The notes under the pieces are model-generated. The model did not search any database, was not told where the DNA came from, and saw only the letters and a list, made by a program, of their open reading frames with translations. The translations under genes were made by a program, and so were the position numbers. Positions 12,601 through 24,600 of a stretch of DNA of 64,000 nt are shown in pieces. Origin of the DNA: Penelope pileata. Lineage: Eukaryota; Chordata; Aves; Galliformes; Cracidae. The stretch lies in contig WBMW01003259.1 of the NCBI GenBank assembly GCA_013396635.1, positions 212,917-276,916 on the forward strand, in the 5' to 3' direction. The stretch's first letter is position 1. Every line of letters starts with the position of its first letter.

Positions 12601-15600
12601 TTAATACCAGCACATTCAGGTCTTGTGTTCTGTGTATATTTGGGCCTCAAAAATGCCTGCAAATGACTTCCAGATGTAACCATTCTACCCAGTCTGTGCC
12701 TGAGCCAGGTGTGCTGGCTGATAACACGCTCGTGCTGGCTCTCTGCGCTGGGCTACGCATTTGAGGCTGTGGTCTGGGTGCATCAGTTTTGACAGGATCC
12801 TTTCCTGTTCTGATTTGTCAGTGTGTGTTTTGATGTTGTGTTGTACAGAGGCTAAGATATTTGGTGTCACTGTGAGGATTCTCAACTACAACTTCACTGA
12901 AGATCTTCGTGATGCCAGCAGCTCAGCACATGAAGTATTTTCAAGACTTTTGCTTATGGAGGTAATGCTAAAATATCTCTGGGTAACATATTTCTCTTCA
13001 GTTTGGAATTTATTTAATGTAATAGAGGATTTTGTGACCAGCTGAAATAACCCTTGGAAATCATCATATTTTTTCCAATGACCTTTCTTTATAATTAAAA
13101 GAAAATCCAACTGATGAAAGAGATCAAACCCTTGGCCTTGTTAGCAATAAGATGAGACGAGAATTTTCCCTTACGGAAGAGTAAAGGAATTCAAAATCCA
13201 GGCATGCAACAGGGACTCCTTTCCTTGGATCTTTACTTTGGCAGTAAACTCTCACAAAATTGACTTGAGGCTTTTAAATGGATTATTGAAATGACATTGC
13301 TGAGGTTTATTTCAGTGTTGCCCTCTCAGTAAGGCTTTGGCTCCTCTGAAAGCTCTTTTTTTTTTTTTTCTATAAGCAGAAGTGACCGGGTCAGGCTTTC
13401 TTCTCCAGCCCCATTCATTGCATGCACACATGTAGCCACTATCAACACTTAGGTATAGTCAGCCACCAACAAAACTTCAGTAATGCGCTCTGTTTCCAGC
13501 TCCTGGCTTCCCAAACAAGCACAGCACTTCAAACGCAGCGATCCTTTACAGTTGTGTTGTATAGAACGGGGCCCAGACAAAGGAATTCAGTTCTCGATCC
13601 AATAATGACTTTCCCAAAACAAAGGGCGACTCATAAACATATGTCAAGATAAATCCGAGGGGAAAAAGCTGCAACAACAGTGGAGATGTCTTTTCAAAGG
13701 CAGCCTAGAAGAGGCATTTACTCATGAGAAATTGCAACCTCCTGACGTGGTTTTATTTTCCGTAGCTGCAAATTGCTTGCTTTTGTTGTGCACGAAGATT
13801 TTTGTCAGTGAATCTCCTCTGAGGCTGATGTAGACCTAATCAACACTGTGAGGTTGGGAAGGGAAAGGAATGATGCCCCTCTGTGTTACTTCTGCACTGG
13901 GAGCACAGCATTCCCTTCTCACTTCCTCTCTCCTCTTGCCTCCTCACTCAGATCTGAATACAAACCGATTAAACAGCTTGTTTGCAGGAATTTTTTGAGC
14001 ATTCTGGCTGAATGGGAACAAAGCTGGTTGATTTATGGCGCTGCTTTGCACGCTCAATGGCACGCTTTGAGCTGGCGGTAGGAACAAAAGGCCCAAGCCT
14101 TCTAGGGACGTGAGGCGAAGCTGCTAACCCTGCACAGCTCACGTGCTGACAGCAGCATGCCAGCTTTAATGTTCAGAACAGCACTGTTTGTTCAGTTCTT
14201 GTGTCTGCTTACTTGATTGCTAATCAGGCATTGTGTAGTTGTGATACTGCCTTGAAGGTAGGCTGTCTCAAACGTATTTTCTTGAAGCTATCTGCCCTCG
14301 TTTTCTTGCCTTTCACCCTGAGATGTCTTTGTTGTTGGACTCGGCTAAAGGCTGGACTGGGGCTGGCGAGTTTCAGACAACCACTGGGAGCTAAAACTGT
14401 GCCTGAGCTGGTAAACGAGACATTTTCTGATCCATTCTCTGGCACTAACACCACATGGCACAAACCAGTCTACATCTGTGCAGTTGGGTCTTCCAGGGTA
14501 TCATAGTCACATTCTGGTTGCTAACTGGGGACGGCTCCTGGCCTATGCTAAGTGTCAAACTCTGCTTGGGTGTTGCCTGGAGACTTGCTAGAGGCTTGAT
14601 TTTGGCTTGATACACACGAGCAGAAACAGAAGGAATTCTGCTTACTTGAGCCAGAACAGAATTTGGTTTGTAAGATCAGAGGCAAGATGGATATTGTTTT
14701 CAAGGATGCATCAAGGAGACCCATACTTCTATATGCCTAAATAGTATCTGAAATGCTTTGAAACTTTTCTTTTTACCACATTTCCTACTAATGTTCACAT
14801 ATAAAAATCTTTAAAAATGGTACCACCATTTTTAAACCATCAGATCAGTTTTAAAGAACAGCTGGGTTGCTGCTGGGTTCCTAATTGCCAATGCTCCTCT
14901 AACTCTATTCAGATTGGGAATTCATTTCCACCCAACATTTCTGCTTTACATGAATCTGGGAAACTGAAAGTGCAGATTGAATCCCTGCAAGCTGGGAGCA
15001 TCATTGTGAGGCTCAGAATTGCTGTGCAGGACCCCGAGTTTGCAGTTGATGTCTCCACATTTGCCCCAGTGCTTTCATACTTGTACAATGGCTCTGTGCT
15101 TTTGGTGGATCAGCAGAACTCTACAGTACAAGGTAATTTTTATTATTATTTTTAACAGCAGAATGGTGTTGGTATTTTGATCATGGACAGTATCACCAGC
15201 TTTCTTCCTGAAAAATACTTTGTAGGGAGACAAAGTACGTGGATCTAATGGTGATTTGTTGGAGGGAAAGCCATGTAGGAGGAGCGCAGGCTCTCCCCAG
15301 GTACCTGCAGGCACCACTGCCCTCCACACGTTTAAGGAGCAGAGGAGCCCTTGGTTTCCCCATTGATTTTCCTCTCCTCTCTCCTCTTTGTCAGCTGTGG
15401 GAAGTTTGCTGTATCTTTCTTGCACTGAATTGAGGAAAGGGTTACTTTGTGGTATTTGTAGCCTTTAGATGCTCACACCCTCCAGACAGTTTTGTGCTTC
15501 AAGGCTGCAGAATTGTGCGTGTGCCAGGGTTTAGGAAATCTAGCTGGAGGAATTCCCACATGTCCTCTCAGTGAATAGGACTGAAGAAACACGTACAGAA

Positions 15601-18600
15601 TTTATGTTAAACTAGGCCTTTGTTTGATCTTTAGTAATCACCATTTTTATCTTCAAAGGACTCAGTTCTGGCTTCAGGTTTCCCAGCTGGCAGAGCCAGC
15701 CAGAGCTTAAAGAGTTGCCAAAGTCAACAGAATGGGCTATTCTTCTCTCCCAGAGCACTGAGCCCTTAAAAGCTTATTTGCTGTGATTAGGGAAAACTCC
15801 CTTTGGAGTTGCAGAGCATATGGACGTTAGGGAGGACAGGAAAAACAGAAGAGAAACTGCACCTGAAGCCTACAAAGGTCACAGCGCTAGCAGGAACTGA
15901 ATTGCAAGATGCAGATGTGTGCCAAGATCCTTTACAAACATTGTTAATATTCTCCTGGCTGCACGCAGACTGTGGGTGTCCTGGGGCCACAGGATTGGAG
16001 AAGGCGGCGGCAGTATTTTGGGACTGTTTTTTAATTGCAGAAAGCCATGTAGCTTCCAGTAGCAGCACTGTTATCCAGGAGCACAGCCAAATTCCCCACT
16101 CCTCCTCTACCCTACCAAGGGCTAGAGTAAAGGGGTCTATTTCCTAGCTCTGCGTGTACCTCCTACAGGTATAAATGTGTAATCAGAGTGAACACAGCGG
16201 AGCTGTTTTATGTTTGGGGAATGATTGCTGGTTGAGGTGTGTGTGGGGAAGGTACTTGCCAAATGCGAAAGGCCAGAGAGATGCCAAGAGTGCAGAAAAG
16301 GGGCAGAGAGCACATCTTGGTTGAGATTGTAACAGCTACAGATAAAAAACAAAAAAAAGAAAACACAGCGTAGGTGTGAGCATGTGTACAAGGGCATGTG
16401 CAAGCACCATGGAGCACAGTGGAGACGATGTCAATGCTTTAGCTTAGTGTATAGATGGATGTGGCTACCAGAGGTGAAGTCTGCTTTAAAAGCAGAAGAC
16501 TTAAGAAGACTTAAGCAGAAGCCTGCTTAAAAAGCCCTGCTAAGTAAGGGGAAAGGAAACCCCCAGAGCCAGTGGAGCCAGTGAACATAAGTTACTTGGC
16601 AATTAGCACTGGAGCATCTCTCCAGTGGTGTCTGAGGACATCAAGAGTCACATTTACCTCAAAGCATGGTAAGTCAATAGGGAGAGCACTTCCACTGCTG
16701 GTGCTTTGGTTCAGTCCTGTACACTCCTCTATTCCCTCTGGGTGGTGAGGCTGTAAGTAAACAGCCAGATGCTGGCCATAGGCACCTGGAATTATCTAAT
16801 GGAAACAGTCATGGACACGCTAATTATCTAAAGGGAAAAGAACTGAAATACTAACTGAGAGGAAGGGGAAGCCTGTGTGCAAACAAAAAGATGCACACGT
16901 GGACGTGCATGCACACATACTCTGTGCTTTCTCTTTCTAGACCGGGGCTTTCCTTTGTTTCTGAGGAATAATCATGGTGACTAATCGCTGCATGTTTGCA
17001 GAGCAAGCACTTACGGTATCGCAATGTTCAAAACAATTTTCTAGCCTCTGATCAAAATTATTGAACCCAAGACAGGGTGTTTAGTCTAGTTTTCTGCTTT
17101 CTTTCACTTTCTGCCCTGAGGCAGTGAACGAATATGCAGAAGTGAGTGCACACAGGGAGTGGTCACATGGAATTCGCCGGGATTATTCATGTGCAAAGCA
17201 TTAACTCACCCTTTGCCTCTTTGCTGGAACAGGGTGCAAATGGTAGCATAAGACTCCAGAACAAAATCCTTCAAGAGTGAACACGCAGCAGTAAAACTGG
17301 TCTGTAACTCTGTGGAAGAAGCATCTCTAATGTATTCAGAGTGGTGGAAGTTAGACTTAAGGAACACTCTTACAGCACATTGGTGCCTTGATGAACCTGG
17401 GCATCTTCTCGAGACTGCCAGAGAGAGAGTCACAGTTGTGCAGTGTTACCTGTGAAAATAAATGATTTATAAAAGGAGTTCTCGCCCTTGGCGCTTCCTC
17501 TTTTAAGAGATGAAGAATGCTTCTTATTTGCACTTACCTTTTATCTGAAGCAGAAAATGATTTCGATTCAGCCTCTATTTAATGTTCTAGCGTGTGGTAG
17601 CTAGTGGTGACAGAACTACTCCTTACCTGATGGATCCGGAGGGGTACTCTGTGCAGAACTGTATACTTGTGGGGTAGCCGTAGTACAAACACACAGTACT
17701 TTTTTCACTACAAATAACTGTTAAAAAAAAAAGTCTGAAAAATATCAATACCTGGAGAAAATATTTTGGAGAGTACAAGGGCAACGGTTGATCTTCGTGG
17801 CAAAGGTTGATCTTTATGTGACAGGACAGCCCCGTTAGTGTTCTGCATCACTCAGAGCTTGTCTGTCTGGCAAGTGATGAAAAAGACAGATTAAGTTCTT
17901 AAATTCAAATACTGAATGAAGGACTTCGTTGTGATGATTTCTGGCTTAATGCAGCCAGACAGGGGGGCTGTCTGACTAATCTGGTGTTGGTCTTACAGAC
18001 TGGGATGAATGTGCTTCTCGGACCGAGAACGACTGCTCTGTGTTTGCAGATTGTATCAACTTGGTGGGCTCTTACCTGTGCAGATGCAAGACCACCATGG
18101 ACACCAACCCAACCCGACCTGGAAGGAACTGCGAGGGTGAGCAAAAGACTGCCATGTCGTTTCACTTTGCTATGAAAATTTGAGATAAGTTATGGTTTTC
18201 TACCTCTGCTTTTATTGTGATTGTTTGTATAGCACACAAAGTGTCCTTGCAGCCTGTGGTGGAAGGAGAACCTCTCTAAACATGAATGTGAACCTTATAC
18301 ATAGGTTGCTTTGAAAGCAGTGCCTCCTATTTATTTCCATGGAATCTAACGCAGCTACAAAGAGCACAAGAACACTGTTTGATAGAACAAATTCTCAGCT
18401 ACAAAATGCTGTTTTTCAACACAGTCACCATCATGAGCTGTGCATTTTCACCAGCAATGAATAAGAGCCTGCATGCCAAGCTTGTAAAAATCTGCACCAG
18501 CGGAGGTGAGCACTGTCGCTGTCGCCACAGCTGAATCGCATCCCCCCCCCTCACTGTGCTCACAGCCACTGTTTCGTCTCCATCAATGTTCAGCAAGCGT

Positions 18601-21600
18601 CCATGAATGTCAGTGGGTGCCATTTTTTCCTCGTGGAGGAATTCAGTTCCACACCTTTGCTTCATCCACACTTCCATGTCAGGTGCCATTGGGTCAGAGT
18701 GCCCCTCTTCTGCCATCTGTCAAACAGCAACAAAATGGAATGGAACATTTTTGGGAAGGGTCAACCTCTGCTGCCATACCACCAACATCTGCCTCCGATG
18801 TCGTGGGCCAACATAATAAAATAGGAGGCATTACTTTCAGAGCAGCCCTTGTATATGTCTTTGCATGCAATCTCTCTGAGCTTCTCCTTGATTAGCCTAA
18901 AGACTGACTGCAGAGAAGCATTTTTTGGTATCTCTGTGGCTAATTTCTTGCACTGCATTGGTCCATGGCCTGCCAACCAGAAGAGGAAACTCAAGACTCA
19001 AATCTGCTTCTTTGTGTAGGCACAAACTGGATTCAATACCGTAAAAATCATACATGCTACAGTGCCTTTATGAAATATCCAACGTTTCTGTAATGCTATT
19101 GCATGTGGCTGTATGGTCTCAGCCCAATTTCCAGGTCAGACACAGCATGCCCTGGTGCCTCCTTGTCTGCTTTGAGGTTCCGTTGCAAGTACATCTGTTG
19201 TGTTGCAGGTGAGATCGTGAGCCCTCTCACTGAAACGATGGCTCTCAAAGGAGCAGGCAGCACAGAGCTTGCTCCTGAAGCAAGCCCTGCAGCCTCTGCC
19301 TCCCCCACTGTCACCGAGGTGATGGCCACTGCGGGCTCTGAGATGAGCACCACCGCACACCCCCCTGCTGTACTGCCCCTGGGTGAGAGGGAAGAACCCA
19401 ACCACCATTCTCCTACCAATGCTCCTCCAAACCCTTGGAAAAACAGCCTGGCACCACACCTGGGCAGGGACAACAGCCCCAACGCTGGAGGGCTGGCAGC
19501 CAGAGAGGAACAGGCTGTGACTACAGAGCAGCAGACCACCACGAGTCCATCACAGCAGAGCTCAGCTGCTGAGGCTTCCCCTGGCACAGGGCAGCAAGTG
19601 GCTGCTCTCACCAGTGCACCCATGGGCACCGCCAAGCAAGAGCAAAGTAGTTCACTGCTGCCAGTGATATCAAACCAGACAGCCTCCGGTATCCCTGGAA
19701 GCCATGCAGCTTTTGGAGGGCCTCGAGCCCACTCTCAGGAGGGCCCCACCACAGCTCTGCCAGCCCCAGGGGATGCTGAAGCTTCCACCCCCAGTGCCAC
19801 TCTCAGCACACACACAGAAGCAGGAGGAGAGAACAGCTCTTGGGCTGACAACTATACCACAGCCCTGGGGTCACCGGCTCTGCCAGGCTTCTCTCCAGGA
19901 TCCGGCCCAGCATCGAGCCCTGCCATGGACCACAGTGAGTATGCGTCCAGCGGGGCATGCGCGTGTGGTGATGTGACTGCGTGAGAAGGAAAACCTTCCC
20001 CAGAGTCCAGAAAGACGCACAGTTGTCTTCAGTGGTCTGGGGTGAAGGTGACTGAAATGAGTTTGTCTGTGGCAGAATTATTTTCTTGCAGGAACTGGCA
20101 CTTTTCTTCTAAACTGGCACATCAAAACAATTTCACTTTCTGGTGATAGTTAGATCAATGTTGCACTTCCTCTACCCAAAGCAGATGAAGCAAATCACAC
20201 AGCGTGCTGAGCGTGGCTCATGGAAACAAACATTTGCTGCTTGTCCTTCTGCCACGTGTCTCGGTTTCTCCTGCATGCTCCGTAGCAGCAGCCACAGAGA
20301 CCTGGGATGGCAGAGGACCTGCCCTCCTGTTCCCCTCCATGGAGCACAGGTTAGGCAGAGCCCCACAGATCCTCCATGGGATTTCCAGGAGCTGTGTGGA
20401 AACCTGTGAGCCACTTTTTCAAGAGCTGTTGTAGAGTAACTGGGCTGGTGGGAAGGGCTTCATCTGCTTGGGTTTGGGCAGACATATTGCATCTCTTTAG
20501 GAGATTTTTCTGTTGATAGGATCTGAATCATATTTTGAGGTTGGAGTCAGGTTTGGTCCTTAAATTATGGTTTTATTTGCAATAGGGATGCTGCCATGTC
20601 ACTAAAGGTAATTTTTCTTTAATATGTTAGTTACTGGCGCCTATTTCTGTTTTGTTTTGGTTTGTTCTTGTTCATTCTCTCACACCTTTCACATCTCCCT
20701 GACCCCAAACCACACTCCTTCACTCTTTCCTCTTCCCCTGTCCTACCATCTCCTGTTCCTGGGGATCTCCATTGACCCAGCCCCACTTCTGGTTTCCCCT
20801 CATTCCTTATTCCTTGGAAACACTCTCTTTTGGCCACCCAAGGCCAGCTCTGCTGCTTCTCCAGCCTCTCTTATTTGCACCACCAGTCCTGATCTCTGGT
20901 GCCACAGAGTCACTGGGCAGCAGCCATGCCAATGCTTCTTTTATGTTGCTGTCTTCTCTCTTCTTCTCATGTCCTTTGCTCTGCCTGGCATTGGTGAGAC
21001 CAAGGAATAGAGCCAGGCAAATAACTGATTTCGGAGCGTGCTGGCCAAATAGGGGAAAGAATCCTTTTAGATTTAACAACATATTGATCTGAATTGAAAA
21101 GCTCCATTTGCTAAATTCTTTTTTTGGAATACACCCAGGGATAATTCCTGGGGAACAAGAGTCACCACAGTGGTGTCTCACCAGCCAGAGGCAGAAAATG
21201 CAGAGGACAAAACCCCACATTTGGTGAAGTGTAACACAGAGCTCTTCCTTGTGGCAACGTCTCTGGCCTGGAAAGTCAGCAGCCAGCCCTTCATGGTGTG
21301 TTCACCTCTTTTTTCCATTTGAAAATGGTTCAGAACGTTTTCATCTCTCACCATCAGATAAATGGATGTGGTTTATATCCTAAATACCTATGCTTGCGTG
21401 GCAGGACAAGCCACAGCAGTAAGCAAGCCCCAAGCCTTTGACCCCGCCGGTGGCAGTGAGGGTTCCTTTGGGATCAGAAGTACACTGGGACAGAGGAACC
21501 CGCTTCGGCAGCTTGCTTTAGGCAGGCATGACTCTTCTCTCTGCAACGCTTTACTTGATGACTATTTCTTTTTTCTTCTAGCACCCGCTCCAGCTCAAAG

Positions 21601-24600
21601 GATTATTGTCACCAATATGACTAGGACCAACTTTGTCATAAAGTGATCCATAGAGTCTATGCAGAGCCCTGCTTTCCCACTCTTGATGCTTTGGAAAAAG
21701 CAGCTAATATGGGAGAGTAAAGCTCAGTGTAGGAATATGGCAGTCTCAGGGCTGGAACTCAGTGTCTTATACACTCTTGAAATCAGTACAGAAATATGTG
21801 GGGAGGAATGCAAGATGGTACAACAGAAGGTAAAAACTGGTAACGATTCAGAAGGAATTTTAAACAGAATCCTTAGCCAGATGGTAGTGCTCTTGGAGGC
21901 TTTGGTGAAGTCTATCCCGTATTTGTAAAAGACATTGAAGAGTTAGAACTTGCTATAGCTAGGAGTGATGATCTGTTAGCATGAAGACAATTGGAAGGCA
22001 GCATGGAGGCACTTGGAAAGCAGCATGGAGGCAATTGGGTGGCAATGGTCATGGGATTGGGTGATGTCAGCCAGCTTGTCTGGCTAGCCAATAGAGGATG
22101 CTAGGTGTGTGAATCATGTCGTCAGAAGCCCTTTCTCTCCTGCTTGTGATCATCTTCAGTGTCTGTGGCAACAATGCCAAAACCAGCAATGCCAAGATAT
22201 GACCTAAAACGTTTTAACGTGATTCAGCACATATAGCTTCAGGGAGGAGACGTACACCCTGCTGGATTCATCTCATCTTACACTCTCTAAAATACAGATG
22301 TCTAATCCCAAGCAGCTGCTTAGACTTCCTCCAAGGTTGGATGGAAGACCTTGGAAGGATTTGCCCTCTGGAGGGGCTGGTGTCTCCTTGTTACAAGTAG
22401 AGGGAGCTGGGACAGGAGCTGAGGCTGGGAAAGCAGCTCATGTGCCTAAACATTTCCCTAGAGAAGCATTTCAGAAGGCTCCAAGCACCTGAGGCAGAGC
22501 TGGCAGCTGTAAGTCCCATATTAGTCTGTCCCACAGGGGCTCTGTCCTTCTCGAGAGGCATTCAGAGGCCAGAGAAGTAGACCATGGTGCTGGACGCCTC
22601 TGTTTAGGCACTTGTTTTCCTGGCTATGTTCTGCATCTATGCGTACCCCATGTGGCCAAGCATGCTGAGGACTGTCACATACTTGTCTGTGGGCTACAAA
22701 CCATGGGGCACGTAATAAGATTGTCTTTTTCTTACTCTTCAGCTATCCAGAAACTTAATGGGATGGTACGGATAACAAATGTGAAATACTCACCAGGCTT
22801 TAGCAACGCAAGCAGTGAGGAATATCGGGACTTTGCACAGCTCTTTGTTGATGAAGTAAGTGGCTAAGGGGGATGTGACCTGCTACCGGTCTCAATGAAA
22901 CCACGTGTGTGCTCTTTTTCCCATGAAAGGTATATGCCACACGTGCGTCCCTCGATGCGCCTGTGGGATCTGAGCCCCACTGACTGAGCCTGCAGCAGTG
23001 TTTTATACGGAGACAAGGATCTGGGGATTCTCTGGAGCCTCCATTTCCTCTGCTTCTCATGTCTGGTTATACTGGTTTGTGTATTCCTCCAGGGATATGC
23101 TGAAAAGTTAATGAATATTTGCAAAGAGCTGCATTAACCTTGCCCTGCGCATCAGTGCATTAATGAACCGTATGATTGTCATTACCCTTTGTCACAGGCT
23201 GACATTCCTTCTAATCATCCTTTGCTGTAGCCCTGTATCTGGACAGGGAGTGGTTTCTTGCTAAGTCACCTCTGCCCTCACCTCTAATTAGAGCACGGGG
23301 CATCAAAGCACACAGCCTCGTCAGCTCCTCCTTTAGCACTCTCCTGATGGCTGTGTATTGCCTCTGACAGCATGGCTCTTCGCACTGGTTAATTTACCAG
23401 AAGAGCATTCCCGCTGGTGTTAGCTCAAACACGTCTGTGCTTGGAAAACCACTGGTTCTGCTGGGCCGCTTTATTGCCTCCTCTCTGTTTTCAGAGGCAC
23501 TGATAACTGTGGTGATAAACCCACTGCTGGCAATTCTCTGCCTTTCCAAGCACTGCAGAGGCCTCCTCAGACTCTTGCAGTGGATGGGGTTACAGCCTGA
23601 CACCGAAATGCAGCCATCTGCGGGACAGCCACTGCCAACGCTCTGTAGCCAGGCAGAGGTCAGGCCAGCATGAAGTCAGAGAAAGCTGTAAGGAGGGAAA
23701 TGCATGGTCTGTTTAGCGGTGCATGGTGTTTTCTTGGATATCAGACAGGTTTCCTGCTGGTTGTTGCTGGTTTGCACCTTTCTGGATGTGTTAGCACAGC
23801 CTGGCTCTCCCCACATCGTTTCAGCCCCTAGCTGTCACATCAGGCAGCCACCCACAGGACGGGGGAACGTGGTTGGCAAAGGGGAGAGGGAGCAGCTCCC
23901 TGCTGCCCTCACTTCCATTCAGCATCACTCGCTGCCCGAGGCTATTTGGGAACAACGCATTACTAAAATGGGCTAAAATGAATCTATTTTCTTCGCGGGC
24001 TGCTCATTCGAATGCCTTAATTCAGAACATCACAGATACAAGCATGTTTGGAAAATCTGTAAAATGATTGCACGGAGGAACCAGGGTACTGTGTCAGTTG
24101 TACCCAGCTCTCCAGGTTCCAGGCGGAACATGACTGCTTGTGACTGTAAGGCCCCAGCTCCCTTTCCCAGCACTCCAGTGCTGTGGTCCAGCCACGGGTG
24201 AGGTGTGAGTGCTGACTCCATCTACCTCTGAGCCACTGTCTGTAGCACTAACGACTGCAGCAAAATGTGCCACAGGTGTTTTGTTACAAACGTCGTGTCT
24301 CCAGACAGTGAAGTGAGGGAAGTTTAGAAGAAGAAAAAGGTCAGCGTATTTCCTGTCCAGGTTATAAGGGCCAGAAATTGATCCTTTAAAGTAGGGAGGG
24401 AAAGTTGCAGGGGTTTTAAAAGCACTATCACGTTCCAGTTAAATAAATTTTGCTGAAGATTTTACTTAAATCTCTATGGAGACACTGTCTACAGTTGAGA
24501 GGATTTATAAATCTTAATGTGTATAATGTTCTTTAGCGTGGAGCTGCCCCAGCACTTAAACGCCACGTGGCTAAACTGGCAGCACAGCAAATAGAAATGC

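Noticed and set aside
19096..19635. Minus-strand open frame of 179 codons
   Set aside because: It lies opposite the GC-rich mucin exon 12 of UMODL1, whose frame, splice sites and position are well supported. The reverse frame shows no domain and is a composition effect.
21644..21646. TGA as selenocysteine codon
   Set aside because: FN3 domains have Trp at this place, not Cys or Sec, and no selenoprotein of this family is known. I saw no reason to expect a SECIS element.
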